Counted from the stretch's first letter, positions 8,899 through 17,497 are shown. The stretch is DNA of 64,000 bases from Deinococcus alpinitundrae (GCF_009982895.1 NZ_WXZL01000005.1:62001-126000); one strand, 5' to 3'. Notes: generated by a model from the letters alone, not told the origin. Translations and numbers: made by a program.

Positions 8899-8937
8899 GC
8901 GCACAGGGGCGTCAACCGCGCCCCAGCAGTGGGGTCT

Positions 8938-9339
8938 TCAGATGGCGGCTTCGGGAAAGCTCAGCGGCGCGGCGTCGCTCCACAGCCCTTCGAGGTCGTA
9001 GTACTCGCGGGCGTCTTTGGTCATGATGTGCACCACGATGCTGGCCCCGAACGCCAGCAGCAGCCAGCGGTCCGAGGGACCCTCGACGGTGGGGCGGCCC
9101 AGCCCAGCGGCCATCGCCTTCTCGCGGATGTTCTCGCGGATGGCGTTGAGCTGCAAGCCCGCCGTGGCGGTGCAGATAACGAAGTATTCGAGGGTGCTGC
9201 TGACCTCGGTGAGGTCGAGCACGACGACGTCCTCGGCGCGGCGCTCGCGGGCCGCGTCCACGATGGCGCGCAACTGGGCCAGAACCGGGTCGGGGCTGAG
9301 CTTGGAACTGGGGGTGGGTGAGGTGCTGGGTCTGGTCAT
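8938..9339 (-). CDS. rsfS: Ribosomal silencing factor RsfS
   Basis: A 133-aa member of the RsfS/Iojap/C7orf30 family, which binds ribosomal protein uL14 and blocks subunit joining when nutrients are scarce. The diagnostic stretches are present: DVVVLDLTEVSSTLEYFVICT, the Arg-Glu-rich IRENIREKAM and the C-terminal DRWLLLAFGASIVVHIM. It is the last gene of the yqeK-LCP-rsfS cluster. The ATG follows a GGAG motif, consistent with translation from a leadered operon mRNA. Confidence 0.95.
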   Translation of the reverse strand: MTRPSTSPTPSSKLSPDPVLAQLRAIVDAARERRAEDVVVLDLTEVSSTLEYFVICTATAGLQLNAIRENIREKAMAAGLGRPTVEGPSDRWLLLAFGASIVVHIMTKDAREYYDLEGLWSDAAPLSFPEAAI

Positions 9340-9397
9340 GTCAAAACTCCGAATTGAGAGGGGAAGGTGGGGAGCGGGGCGGGGGAGGGCCGTTTCT

Positions 9398-10744
9398 TCA
9401 GTTGACGGGAGGCGGGTCGACAGGTGACTGGTTGACAGTTGACTGGGACGCGAAGGGGGTCAGGGCGGCGAAGAGCTGGCGGGCATTGCTGCCGAGCAGC
9501 ACCCCGATCTGGCCCGGCTGTACCGCGAACCGCTCGCCCTGGAGGCGCGGCAGATTGAGCTGGTCGGCGAGTTGCTGGGCCATTTCCACGTCGGTCTGGG
9601 TAAACACCTGGCTGTGCTCGTCGCTGCTGGGCAGAGTGCTGAGCTGCACCTTCAGGTAGCCTGCCGCATGGAGAGCTTGCACCATCGCCGGGCCGAGGCC
9701 CCCGCCGCTGGCGTCTTCGAGCAGCACCGTGACCCGGCTGTCTGGCTCGCTGCCAGTGATCGGATTACCGGATGCCGGGTGCCGGGTGGTCTGGGTACCT
9801 GTAGCTTGACTGCTCAGGCTGTCGCCCCACACCTGCGCCAGTTTCTGGCGGTCGACGGCCAGATTGAAGCTGCGCGGGATGGTGTCGGTGGGCAGCGTGG
9901 CGAAGTTCAGCTTGAACTGTGACAGCACCGGCTGAACACTCTGAAGCAGCGTCGGGTCGAGGTTGGTTTCGAGACCGCCCATCACGCTGAGAATGGTGGG
10001 CAGGGCGCTGAGGCCGCGTGCGGTGGTCAGTTTGCCGGCCAGCTGGCTGAGCGCCTGCTTCTGGTGATCAATGCGGCCATAGTCGTCGCCGAAACCCTTG
10101 CGGACCCGCAGGTACCACACGCCTTCCTGCCCGCCGAGGTGGTGCGGTCCCGCTGCGAGCTTGAGATTGACGCCCGCCGCCTTGTCGATCCACTCGATGC
10201 CGCCCTTGGGCACGTTCACATCCAGCCCGCCGAGCGCCTCGATGACCCGCGCGGCCTCCTCGGTGCGGACGATCAGGTAGTTGTCGACGCGCTCACCGGT
10301 GATGGTTTCCACAGCGCTGACGAGCGCCTGTGGACCGCCTGCCCAGTATTTGCCGTTGACTTTCTGGGCGGCGGCAGCTTCGCGGGGGTTGAAGTCGCCC
10401 ACGTTGGTGTCGCGCGGAATCGAGAGCACGCTGACGCGCTTGCCGCGCACCTTGACCAGCATCAGGGTGTCGGTGTTGGCGGTCTGGAGGACACCCTTGC
10501 GCTGGTTCTGGTCCTTGCAGGGCTGGTGGTAGTAGCAGTAGATCACGTCGCGGCCCGCCAGCAGCAGCGTGAAATTGGGCAGGCTGCCGCTGAGGACCAC
10601 CGCGCCGCTGCCCTGGCCGCTGGCGCTCAGGGCGTAGTAGCCGCCGCCGCACAAACCCGCCAGCGTCAGGGCGGCGAGCTGCAGCGGTCTGACCCAGCGC
10701 GCCCAGCGTCCTGAAGGCGATTCTGGGCGCGGCGCGCCGCTCAC
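9398..10744 (-). CDS. LytR-CpsA-Psr (LCP) family transferase
   Basis: A 448-aa membrane-anchored protein. One transmembrane helix (about residues 20-40) places the LCP domain outside the membrane, where the family attaches anionic glycopolymers to peptidoglycan. The core has LLLAGRD, the TDTLMLVKV stretch, the conserved SIPRDTNV with the catalytic-pocket Arg, NYLIVRTEEAARVIEALGG and RVRKGFGDDYGRIDHQKQAL. The C-terminal 120 residues match the LytR_C type domain. Its start overlaps the yqeK stop by 4 nt (10741-10744), so translation is coupled. Note the Cys-containing YCYYHQPC segment inserted after the first strand. Confidence 0.92.
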   Translation of the reverse strand: MSGAPRPESPSGRWARWVRPLQLAALTLAGLCGGGYYALSASGQGSGAVVLSGSLPNFTLLLAGRDVIYCYYHQPCKDQNQRKGVLQTANTDTLMLVKVRGKRVSVLSIPRDTNVGDFNPREAAAAQKVNGKYWAGGPQALVSAVETITGERVDNYLIVRTEEAARVIEALGGLDVNVPKGGIEWIDKAAGVNLKLAAGPHHLGGQEGVWYLRVRKGFGDDYGRIDHQKQALSQLAGKLTTARGLSALPTILSVMGGLETNLDPTLLQSVQPVLSQFKLNFATLPTDTIPRSFNLAVDRQKLAQVWGDSLSSQATGTQTTRHPASGNPITGSEPDSRVTVLLEDASGGGLGPAMVQALHAAGYLKVQLSTLPSSDEHSQVFTQTDVEMAQQLADQLNLPRLQGERFAVQPGQIGVLLGSNARQLFAALTPFASQSTVNQSPVDPPPVN

Positions 10745-11319
10745 GCCGGGCCGGGCAATGCGCCGCGCTCTTGCAGGCCCCGGTAGGCGTCGAGTGTGCG
10801 CGGATGCACCGGGATGCCGCGTGCCTGGAGGTAGTGCACCTTGGAGCTGATGGCCAGTGCCAGCGCGCCCTCGAGGTCCACCATCGCCAGTTCGCGGATG
10901 TTCTGGTTAACGCCCCGGCCCGGCTCCGACACGTCGGCCACATAAACGCAGGCGGCCACCGGACAGTCGCTGCGCGGCCCGGTGGTGTGGTCCTCGACGG
11001 CCTGCAGCACCACCGGGTCGTGGTAGCCCCAGCGCTCCAGCAGGGTGCGGGCCGCCCGGCCGTGCAGCGCCAGCGGGTGGGCAGCGTCGATCGGCACTTC
11101 CGGTGGAGCCAGCCGCAACAGTTCGCGGGCGATGTCGTGCAGAATACCCGCCAGATACGCCCGGTCGGCGTCGAGCCGATTGGCGACGGCAATCTCGCGG
11201 GCCAGGCCCGCCACCCGCAACACATGGTCAAAACGCCGGGCCTTGACCATCAAGCGGACACGGGCTTCCCACTCGGCGACCTCACCGAGCGGCGCAAACG
11301 CGGCGCGATTCTGAATCAT
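10741..11319 (-). CDS. yqeK: HD-domain hydrolase, YqeK family
   Basis: A 192-aa HD-superfamily protein. YqeK members hydrolyse Ap4A symmetrically. The signature is visible: RFDHVLRVAGLA, AGILHDIAREL (His-Asp pair), a PLALHGRAA block with a further His, and VLQAVEDHTTG. The start at 11319 is chosen because its ATG overlaps the stop of a 10-codon leader ORF (11316-11348), which itself has a leaderless promoter. The gene is followed by the LCP gene and rsfS, a widespread arrangement. Confidence 0.9.
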   Translation of the reverse strand: MIQNRAAFAPLGEVAEWEARVRLMVKARRFDHVLRVAGLAREIAVANRLDADRAYLAGILHDIARELLRLAPPEVPIDAAHPLALHGRAARTLLERWGYHDPVVLQAVEDHTTGPRSDCPVAACVYVADVSEPGRGVNQNIRELAMVDLEGALALAISSKVHYLQARGIPVHPRTLDAYRGLQERGALPGPA

Positions 11320-11348
11320 GACTGGAGTTGGGGAAGCCACGACTGCAT
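11316..11348 (-). CDS. Ten-codon leader peptide (MQSWLPQLQS) upstream of yqeK
   Basis: The ATG at 11348 lies 6 nt downstream of a TATACT -10 box (11355-11360), the exact leaderless spacing seen throughout the window. The frame ends in TGA at 11316-11318, overlapping the yqeK ATG (11317-11319). This places a complete mini-ORF at the extreme 5' end of the mRNA, coupled to yqeK by stop/start overlap. The peptide contains one Trp and three Gln. Whether it only primes re-initiation or senses something is unknown. Confidence 0.6.
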   Translation of the reverse strand: MQSWLPQLQS

Positions 11349-11354
11349 GGCCTG

Positions 11355-11360
11355 AGTATA
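11355..11360 (-). promoter_or_regulatory. -10 box TATACT for the yqeK-LCP-rsfS operon
   Basis: TATACT is spaced 6 nt from the leader-peptide ATG. No convincing -35 is visible. It lies in the 82-nt gap after the obgE stop, so yqeK can be transcribed apart from obgE. Confidence 0.65.
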
Positions 11361-11401
11361 GCGCCGGGAACGCGCCGTTCATCTGAAAAACGGGTGAAGA
11401 T

Positions 11402-12709
11402 TCAGCGGCGACCGTCGTCATCTTCATCAAAATACTCGAAGCGCATTCCCCCGATATCGACGCTGTCGCCCTCGCGTGCGCCGACCCGCCGCAGGGCGTT
11501 GTACAGGCCCTGGCGCTTGAACAGGCCCGAGAGGTACTCGGCAGCGTCCTCGAGGTGGCGCGCAAAGCGCTCGATCTTTTCCTCGAAGCCGCCGCCACTC
11601 ACCATCCAGATGCGCTCGACTTGCCCGTCCTTGTCGGCTTCCTCGCGCATTTCGAGTTCGAGGGGCGCGACCACCAGCACGTCGCTTTCCTCTTCCAGCG
11701 CGTGGGTCTGCGCCCACAGTTCGCGGGCGGGCAGCAGCTCGAAGAGGGCGCGGCGCAGCTCGTCGAGTCCGGTGCGCTCGGCGGCGCTGATCCGCAGCAC
11801 CGGCAGGCCGAAGCGCACCAGCTCGTCTTCGACCATCACGGCCACGTCCTCGTCTACCGTATCGACTTTGTTGAGGGCGATCAGCGACACGCTTTCGAGG
11901 AGGCTCGGGTCGTAGCTGCGCAGCTCGCCTTGCAGCGCTTCGAGTTCACGCACCGGATCGACGGCCACGTCCAGCACATAGATCAGCACGCGGGTGCGGC
12001 TGATGTGACGCAGGAATTCCAGGCCCAGGCCGCGTCCCTCGCTGGCTCCCTCGATGATGCCGGGAATGTCGGCCAGCGTGAATCGCTCGTCGCCGGTGTC
12101 GTCGCTGACGACGCCCAGGATGGGGGAGAGGGTTGTAAAGGGGTAGGCCGCGATCATCGGGTTGGCGTTCGACAAGGCCGCCAGCAAGCTGGATTTGCCC
12201 GCGTTGGGGTAGCCCACCAAGCCCACGTCGGCGATCAGGCGCAGCTCCAAGCGCAGCTTGCGCTTTTGCCCGCGCACCCCGATCTCAGAGAAGCGCGGAG
12301 CCTGCCGGGTGCTGGAGGCGAACACGCTGTTGCCGCGTCCGCCCGCCCCGCCCCGCCCGACCACCTTGAGTTGCCCGGGGCGAATCAGGTCAGCGACCAC
12401 CTTACCGGTCTCGGCGTCGAAGGCGGTGGTGCCCACCGGCACGTCGATGATGATGTCCTCGGCGTCGGCTCCGTTGCGCAGGCGGCCCTCGCCGCCGTTG
12501 CCGGTGCCTGCCTTGAACTTGCGGCGGCCCAGCAGCCGCTCCAGGCTCTCGACGCCCTCGACGGCCCGCAGGTATACGCTGCCGCCCTTGCCGCCGTGCC
12601 CACCGTCAGGCCCGCCCTTTTCCATATACTTGGCGCGGTGAAAACTCATGGAGCCGTCGCCGCCGTTGCCGCCGATGACTTCGATTTCGAGTACGTCTCT
12701 GAAGGCCAT
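11402..12709 (-). CDS. obgE: GTPase ObgE/CgtA
   Basis: A 435-aa Obg GTPase involved in 50S ribosome assembly and the stress response. Three domains are seen in order. The Gly-rich Obg fold (residues 1-157) has GGNGGDG and GGHGGKGG. The G domain has G1 GYPNAGKSS near 166, G3 DIPG near 213 and G4 NKVD near 281. A C-terminal OCT domain (about 345-425) has [10 protein letters not shown] and [16 protein letters not shown]. The family's usual length is 430-440 aa. It lies downstream of rpmA and rplU, the common bacterial order, but a strong terminator after rpmA separates them here. Confidence 0.97.
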   Translation of the reverse strand: MAFRDVLEIEVIGGNGGDGSMSFHRAKYMEKGGPDGGHGGKGGSVYLRAVEGVESLERLLGRRKFKAGTGNGGEGRLRNGADAEDIIIDVPVGTTAFDAETGKVVADLIRPGQLKVVGRGGAGGRGNSVFASSTRQAPRFSEIGVRGQKRKLRLELRLIADVGLVGYPNAGKSSLLAALSNANPMIAAYPFTTLSPILGVVSDDTGDERFTLADIPGIIEGASEGRGLGLEFLRHISRTRVLIYVLDVAVDPVRELEALQGELRSYDPSLLESVSLIALNKVDTVDEDVAVMVEDELVRFGLPVLRISAAERTGLDELRRALFELLPARELWAQTHALEEESDVLVVAPLELEMREEADKDGQVERIWMVSGGGFEEKIERFARHLEDAAEYLSGLFKRQGLYNALRRVGAREGDSVDIGGMRFEYFDEDDDGRR

Positions 12710-12848
12710 AATGACTCCGTGAAGCTGTGGGCGCTGAGCGGTGAACGCGGCCCGGCCGTCAACCCGAATTCGAGTTGGACCGGGGCGCGGCCAGAGGGTA
12801 TGGATGCAGGAGACTCGACGCGCTCAGCGCCCGCCTGCTTGCCCGGCA

Positions 12849-12889
12849 AGCCGAAAAAGGCCGAGCGCGTGGCCCGGCCTTTTTCGGCT
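12849..12889 (-). terminator. Strong terminator after rpmA
   Basis: A perfect 15-bp inverted repeat (AGCCGAAAAAGGCCG/CGGCCTTTTTCGGCT) has an 11-nt loop. It lies 30 nt past the rpmA stop and carries A and T tracts on both arms, so it could work in either direction. Confidence 0.9.
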
Positions 12890-12918
12890 GCCTGTGACTG
12901 CGGCAAGAAGCGCCGTTT

Positions 12919-13194
12919 TCAGTCGGCGGCGAGTTGGGTCGGGGCGGCCTGCACGCTGATGAAGCGGCCCTTGTTGCCCTTGTTGGCAAACACCACTTCG
13001 CCGTGAACCAGCGCGAACAGGGTGTGGTCGCGGCCCATGCCGACGCCGACGCCCGCCTTGAACTTAGTGCCGCGCTGACGAACCAGGATATTTCCGGCCA
13101 GCACCTGCTCGCCGCCGAACTTCTTGACGCCGAGGTACTTGGGATTGCTGTCGCGTCCGTTCTTGGACGAGCCTACGCCTTTCTTGTGAGCCAT
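12919..13194 (-). CDS. rpmA: 50S ribosomal protein bL27
   Basis: A 91-aa ribosomal protein bL27 near the peptidyl-transferase centre. The canonical start [24 protein letters not shown] and the core [26 protein letters not shown] are present. It begins directly with the mature-type sequence, lacking the cleavable N-terminal extension found in Firmicutes. It is co-transcribed behind rplU (gap 92 nt) and ends at a strong terminator. Confidence 0.98.
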   Translation of the reverse strand: MAHKKGVGSSKNGRDSNPKYLGVKKFGGEQVLAGNILVRQRGTKFKAGVGVGMGRDHTLFALVHGEVVFANKGNKGRFISVQAAPTQLAAD

Positions 13195-13286
13195 GTTGGG
13201 TACCTTCCGGGAGTGAAACTGTTAGGGTTCTGGTGCATGGGTGAGGACAACCCTCACTTCATCCGATGTTCGCTTCGGCGCGGGCC

Positions 13287-13589
13287 TCAGCCCTGAATGC
13301 CGGTGATCTTGAGCGCCGTGAACTGCTGGCGGTGCCCGGTGCGGCGGCGGTACTGCACGCCACTCTTGTACTTGCGGATGTAGATCTTCTTGAGCTTGCC
13401 GTGATCGACCACTTCGGCGTTCACGGTGAACTTGGCGGCGTCCGCGCCGAACAGGGTCTGCTCGCCGCCCACCATCAGGGCCGTGAGGTCGAGCTTGTCG
13501 CCCGCTTCACCCTGAAGCTTCTCGACGCGGATCACGTCGCCTTCCTCTACGCGGTACTGCTTGCCGCCGGTTTGGATAATTGCAAACAT
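13287..13589 (-). CDS. rplU: 50S ribosomal protein bL21
   Basis: A 100-aa ribosomal protein bL21, a 23S rRNA-binding protein of the large subunit. The opening [20 protein letters not shown] and the C-terminal [18 protein letters not shown] are diagnostic. The AAGGAGC Shine-Dalgarno lies upstream of the ATG. It is the first gene of the rplU-rpmA unit. The roughly 110-nt leader upstream is GC-rich and has pairing potential. Confidence 0.98.
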   Translation of the reverse strand: MFAIIQTGGKQYRVEEGDVIRVEKLQGEAGDKLDLTALMVGGEQTLFGADAAKFTVNAEVVDHGKLKKIYIRKYKSGVQYRRRTGHRQQFTALKITGIQG

Positions 13590-13738
13590 CGGTGTGCTCC
13601 TTGGTGGCCCCGGCCTGTCCAGTGTCTCGGCCTCATGGTGCGGGCGACCGGAACGTGATGGAGGCTTCGGGGCAGCTCCCCGCCTTTAAAGGCAGGGCAT
13701 CAGCGCAAAATTGTATCACGCCGGGAGGCCGCCCTCAA
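13590..13738 (-). promoter_or_regulatory. rplU promoter and structured leader
   Basis: On the minus strand -35 TTGAGG (13733-13738), 17 nt and -10 TACAAT (13710-13715) are followed by a leader of about 110 nt before the rplU ATG. The leader contains a perfect 12-bp palindrome (GCCTTTAAAGGC, 13682-13693) and several GC-rich segments able to pair. bL21 leaders are autoregulatory in some bacteria. Here that is only a possibility. Confidence 0.55.
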
Positions 13739-13758
13739 GTCTGGTGGTAAATCGGGAT

Positions 13759-14052
13759 TCAGAAGTATAGATCGTCGTCGCTGTCGGCGTCTGCATCGGC
13801 GTCTTCGGCGTCTTCCTGAGCCGGGCTGCTGGGCAGCGTGCGCTCCCCGTCCTCATCCAGCGCACTGCGCAGAGCGTCAATGCGTTCCTTGCAGACGGCG
13901 TAGGCGGCCTGGGCTTGATTCAGCAGCAGCAGTACCTTGTCGAGATCGGTCTCGCCGCCTTCGAGTTCGGCGGCGATCTGGGCGAGCTGCTCGGCGGCGG
14001 CGCGGTAGCTCTGGGTTCGGGCCGCGCCGGGCTGGGCCTTGCGGGCGTTCAT
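13759..14052 (-). CDS. xseB: Exodeoxyribonuclease VII small subunit
   Basis: A 97-aa small subunit of exonuclease VII, which with XseA degrades single-stranded DNA. The XseB core (about residues 15-65) contains YRAAAEQLAQIAAELEGGETDLDKVLLLL and a coiled-coil helix ending CKERIDALR. An unusual highly acidic tail (about 30 residues of Asp, Glu and Ala) follows. It starts 15 nt after the hemC stop and is probably in the same operon. xseA is not in the window. Confidence 0.85.
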   Translation of the reverse strand: MNARKAQPGAARTQSYRAAAEQLAQIAAELEGGETDLDKVLLLLNQAQAAYAVCKERIDALRSALDEDGERTLPSSPAQEDAEDADADADSDDDLYF

Positions 14053-14067
14053 CTGCGCAGACTCATT

Positions 14068-14997
14068 TCACACCCGCGCCGCGTCCACCAGTTCGCGTGC
14101 GCCGCGCTTGAGCACGTCCTGGGCCAGTTCCGCGCCCAGCTCGGCGCATTCGGCGGGGTCGCCCTGGCTGTGCGCCTGGATGATGGTGGTGCCGTCGAGG
14201 GCGCCGACCCACCCTTCCAGGCTCAGCAGCCCATTCTTGATGGTGGCCAGTGCGCCCACCGGGGCTAGGCAGCCTGCGCCCAGACCCGCCAGAAACTCGC
14301 GCTCGGCGGTGGTGCGGTCATCGGTGTCGCGGTCGTGGATGGCGTAGGCCACCTCGATGCCCAGATCGTCGTCACTGCGGGTTTCGAGCGCCAGCGCGCC
14401 CTGGCCCGGTGCGGGCAGCAAGATGGCCGGGTCAATCAGTTCGTCGATGCGGTTGCGCAGTTCGGTGCGAATCAATCCCGCCGCCGCCAGGATGATGGCG
14501 TCGTACTCGCCGCCCGAGAGCGCCGCCAGCCGGGTATCGATGTTGCCGCGAAGCTGCACGACCTGCAAGTCGGGCCGGAAGGCATTCAGAAACGACTTGC
14601 GCCGCACGCTGCTGGTGCCGACCCGCGCGCCCTGCGGCAGATCGGCGAGCTTTTTCATGCCCTCCTTGCCGACCAGCGCGTCACGGGCATCGACCCGCCT
14701 GGGAATGCTGGCGATTTCCAGGCCCTCCGGCTGCTCGGTGGGCAGGTCCTTGAGGCTGTGCACCGCGATGTCGATACGGTTTTGCAGCAGGGCGTCCTCG
14801 ATCTCCTTGACCCAGAAGCCCTTGTCACCCTGGGCGGCCATACCTTCCAGACTACCCCGGTTGCGGTCGCCCCGGGTGACGATGCTCTGGATGCGAAATT
14901 CGGTTTCCGGCCATTCTTCCTTGAGGCGGGCGACAACCCAACGGGTCTGCGCGAGCGCCAGGGTCGAGCCGCGCGTACCAACAGTGATAGAGCGCAT
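14068..14997 (-). CDS. hemC: Hydroxymethylbilane synthase (porphobilinogen deaminase)
   Basis: A 309-aa enzyme joining four porphobilinogens into hydroxymethylbilane in tetrapyrrole synthesis. Family motifs are clear: [18 protein letters not shown] at the N-terminus, [36 protein letters not shown], and the cofactor-bearing Cys in [10 protein letters not shown]. The start is placed at the conserved [11 protein letters not shown]. An in-frame ATG four codons upstream (15009) is also possible. xseB follows 15 nt downstream. Confidence 0.96.
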   Translation of the reverse strand: MRSITVGTRGSTLALAQTRWVVARLKEEWPETEFRIQSIVTRGDRNRGSLEGMAAQGDKGFWVKEIEDALLQNRIDIAVHSLKDLPTEQPEGLEIASIPRRVDARDALVGKEGMKKLADLPQGARVGTSSVRRKSFLNAFRPDLQVVQLRGNIDTRLAALSGGEYDAIILAAAGLIRTELRNRIDELIDPAILLPAPGQGALALETRSDDDLGIEVAYAIHDRDTDDRTTAEREFLAGLGAGCLAPVGALATIKNGLLSLEGWVGALDGTTIIQAHSQGDPAECAELGAELAQDVLKRGARELVDAARV

Positions 14998-15096
14998 AAC
15001 GCTGAGCATTATGTCAGGCTTTGACCGGGCGCGGCGCGAATGCTCCGGTGTTTGTGCTCCGGGCCACGCCACGCCGGGCTGCCAAAGCCCCAGCAG

Positions 15097-15132
15097 CAAA
15101 AAGTTAACGCCCCCAGTGCTTGACCGGGGGCG
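15097..15132 (-). terminator. Terminator after small Pro-rich protein gene
   Basis: On the minus strand a 7-bp GC stem (CGCCCCC/GGGGGCG) is followed by TTAACTTTTT, just downstream of the gene ending at 15149. Confidence 0.75.
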
Positions 15133-15148
15133 CCATTGGAGCGGAAGT

Positions 15149-15355
15149 TCAGATCATGGCGGGCATGCCGTCGGGAATCCCGGGCAGGTCCGGCAGATCG
15201 GTGTTGGGACTGGGATTCGGTTCCGGCAAGCCGGGCGTGTCGGGGTTGGTCGGCGGGTCGTACATCGGCACGCCGCCGCTGCCGGGCATCCGTTCGGGCA
15301 GCGAGGCGGGCACGTCGGTGGGTTCGGTAGCGGGCGCAGCGGGGGGGTCGGTCAT
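15149..15355 (-). CDS. Small proline/aspartate-rich protein, function unknown
   Basis: A 68-aa acidic protein. Nearly half its residues are Pro, Asp, Glu or Gly, and it has no hydrophobic core, so it is probably disordered. I recognise no family. It is supported as a real gene by an AGGAGG Shine-Dalgarno 6 nt before the ATG and a strong terminator right after the stop. It stands alone between hemC and tRNA-Leu. Confidence 0.6.
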   Translation of the reverse strand: MTDPPAAPATEPTDVPASLPERMPGSGGVPMYDPPTNPDTPGLPEPNPSPNTDLPDLPGIPDGMPAMI

Positions 15356-15501
15356 GGCGTACCTCCTGAAGTAAGTGGGCCGGGGTGAATTGAAACGCCG
15401 ATGTGATCCTGCCAAGTCTAAGCCGTGTCTTTGGCAGCCGCGCGAGGGAAGTGTGAAGACGGATTCACGCCGGGGCCGCGCCGCGTTCCAGTCGGCATGT
15501 C

Positions 15502-15530
15502 TTGACAAGCCTCAGGGCCGCCTGTACTCT
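15502..15530 (+). promoter_or_regulatory. Promoter of tRNA-Leu
   Basis: A consensus -35 TTGACA (15502-15507) with a 17-nt spacer and -10 TACTCT (15525-15530) lies 15 nt before the tRNA. Confidence 0.85.
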
Positions 15531-15545
15531 GACTGAGCCTGAAAC

Positions 15546-15630
<85 letters not shown>

Positions 15631-15638
15631 CCCCCAAG

Positions 15639-15676
15639 AACGGCTCTTCGCAGAAACGCGGGAGCCGTTTTGTTCT
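15639..15676 (+). terminator. Terminator of tRNA-Leu
   Basis: The inverted repeat AACGGCTC/GAGCCGTT is followed by a T-rich stretch directly downstream of the tRNA. Confidence 0.75.
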
Positions 15677-15754
15677 GCTGGCTGCCCTGCGGTAGAAAGC
15701 CTGACGGGCCCGCCGCGGTGCGTTCCCGCCGCCCGGCAGCGTATCCTTGGAGCC

Positions 15755-16117
15755 ATGAAGCATTTTCCCCTCTCGGCCTTGCCTGCCCGCCCCGCTCCCG
15801 ATTCGCGCTTCAGCGGCCCGGTCTGGATGCAGGAACTGACTTCCTGCGCGATGCGCGTGACCTTTACGCCCGGCGCGCGCACTGCGTGGCACCGTCACCC
15901 GCACGGCCAGACCTTGCTGATCCTGAGCGGCAGCGGGCTGGTGCAAAAGCGCGGCGAGGCGGCCCTCAGCTTTCAGGCTGGGGACGTGGTGACTATCGCG
16001 GCAGGCGAGGAGCACTGGCACGGGGCCGCGCCCGACTCGGTGATGTCGCACTTCGCTTTACAGGAAGGTCAGACCGAGTGGCTGGCGCAGGTGACCGACG
16101 CGGAATACAAGGGCTGA
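15755..16117 (+). CDS. Cupin-domain protein
   Basis: A 120-aa single-domain cupin. The first cupin motif has the metal ligands in FTPGARTAWHRHPHGQTLLI. The second is GDVVTIAAGEEHWHGAA with a further His pair, so a metal site is likely. The layout resembles small (R)-mandelonitrile-lyase-like or 4-carboxymuconolactone-associated cupins, but the substrate cannot be told. TATCCT (15742-15747) lies 7 nt before the ATG, so the mRNA is probably leaderless. Confidence 0.8.
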   Translation: MKHFPLSALPARPAPDSRFSGPVWMQELTSCAMRVTFTPGARTAWHRHPHGQTLLILSGSGLVQKRGEAALSFQAGDVVTIAAGEEHWHGAAPDSVMSHFALQEGQTEWLAQVTDAEYKG

Positions 16118-16153
16118 AGCGCGGAAGCCGGGCACACAAAAGCAGGCATATTT

Positions 16154-16173
16154 GCATAATTATGCGCTATGCT
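16154..16173 (+). promoter_or_regulatory. argR -10 box with candidate ARG box
   Basis: A perfect 12-bp AT-rich palindrome, GCATAATTATGC (16154-16165), lies just upstream of the -10 TATGCT (16168-16173), which is 8 nt from the ATG at 16182. Arginine-repressor operators are AT-rich palindromes of similar type, so autorepression is likely by analogy. Confidence 0.55.
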
Positions 16174-16181
16174 GAATGGAT

Positions 16182-16643
16182 ATGCTCAGCAAGGACCAGC
16201 GTCAGAAGCGGATTCAGGAAATCATCGCCCGCGAAAATGTCGCCACCCAGGGCGAACTGGTGGCCCTCCTCCAAGCTGACGGTGTTCAGGTGACGCAGGC
16301 CACCGTCAGCCGCGACATCAACGAGCTGCGGCTGGTGCGGCTGCCGATGGGTAAGGGTCGTCACCGCTACTCGCTGGCCCAGTACCGAGGCAACGAGAAT
16401 CTGGAAGGTGAACTGGCCCGGCTGTTTCAGAACTTCGTCCACGATATTGACCGGGGCGAGAACATGCTGGTGATCCGCACCGCTGAGGGGCACGCGTCGG
16501 GGGTGGCCCTGCTGCTCGACCGGCTGCGCCGCGACGACATCGTGGGCACCATTGCGGGTGAGGACACCATCTTCGTGGTCGCCCGCAGCATCGAGGAAGG
16601 CGAGGCCATCTTGGAGGAGTTTCACGAGCTGATGCTGGGGTAA
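16182..16643 (+). CDS. argR: Arginine repressor ArgR
   Basis: A 153-aa ArgR/AhrC-type regulator that controls arginine biosynthesis and catabolism. The N-terminal winged helix (residues 1-70) has [22 protein letters not shown] and the recognition helix in [15 protein letters not shown]. The C-terminal oligomerisation domain has the arginine-binding [13 protein letters not shown] and [13 protein letters not shown]. The start at 16182 fits the -10 spacing and usual family length. An ATG two codons earlier is possible. No arg biosynthetic gene is adjacent. Confidence 0.93.
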   Translation: MLSKDQRQKRIQEIIARENVATQGELVALLQADGVQVTQATVSRDINELRLVRLPMGKGRHRYSLAQYRGNENLEGELARLFQNFVHDIDRGENMLVIRTAEGHASGVALLLDRLRRDDIVGTIAGEDTIFVVARSIEEGEAILEEFHELMLG

Positions 16644-16646
16644 CGC

Positions 16647-17489
16647 TCAGTCTGAGCGTTCTTCGCCCCAGGCGGGCGGCAGTTGTCCATGGGCTGCCAG
16701 CAGTTCCAGCAAAGCGCCCACCACCCGCTCGGTTTGGCCCGGCACCTCGCCCAGGGTGTCTGAGGTCAACGACAGCAGCCGCTCGATGTCTGCGGCAAAA
16801 TCTGGAGGCGTTAGCGGCAGCGCGGCGGCGAGCGTGAGCAGCTTTTTCTCGCCGGGGTGGGGCCGGCGGTTGAAGGCGAACAGAACGTCAAAATAACTGT
16901 CGAGCAAGCGGGTCGTCGCCATCGGCATGGCGACGATGTCGCCGCGCCCGGCGGCCCGCTTGAGCTGCACCGGGCGCGCGTTGATATGCCCGCGCAGCAG
17001 CGGCACGTTCAGGGCGATGATGGCCTGGGCCAACCATCTGGGTAAGCCACGTTCGCCCTCTGTTGCAAGGCGGCAAACCACCCTTCGCGGTCAAACAGGA
17101 TACGCGCGGTGCGCAGGTTGTGCCACACCGCTGTTGAGTAGCCTTGCCGTGCCTCGTTCCTTTCCAGCAGATAGGTCAGGTGATCTTCAAAGGAGGCGGC
17201 GGGCCTGCAGATGATGTCCACCGGCACGCCGCTGCCGCGCTCGATCCACTCGTCGCCGTGCTCGGCGAAGTTGTTGTCAATTTCGACGTGTCGCCCGTGC
17301 CATTTGGCGATCGCGCGCCGGGCAGTCAGCGGTAGCGCCTCGCGGCTATACGCGGCTATAGATGTAGAGGTCGATGTCCGAGTGCTCGTCGGCGTTGCCT
17401 GCTGTGACCGAGCCACCCTGCACGACGGCCAGCACCTGCGGCACAGCAGCGTATTCGGCGGCCAGCGCCTGCGCCAAGTCATGTGTCAT
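16647..17489 (-). pseudogene. Nucleotidyltransferase with two frameshifts
   Basis: The remains of a roughly 280-aa minimal nucleotidyltransferase. The N-terminal frame (from ATG 17489) has the family motif GGSVTAGN followed by DIDLYIYS. A tandem 10-bp duplication of TATAGCCGCG (about 17346-17365 on the minus strand) then shifts the frame. Removing one copy joins IYS directly to REALPL in the next frame. That frame continues through VEIDNNFAEHGDEW, VDII and YLLERNEARQGYSTAVWHN to about 17035, where a second shift (net -1 or +2) near the PDGW codons leads into WLAQAIIALNVPLLRGH and the end at 16647. Sequencing error is possible, but the exact duplication suggests genuine inactivation. Confidence 0.75.
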
Positions 17490-17497
17490 CCGTTGCC

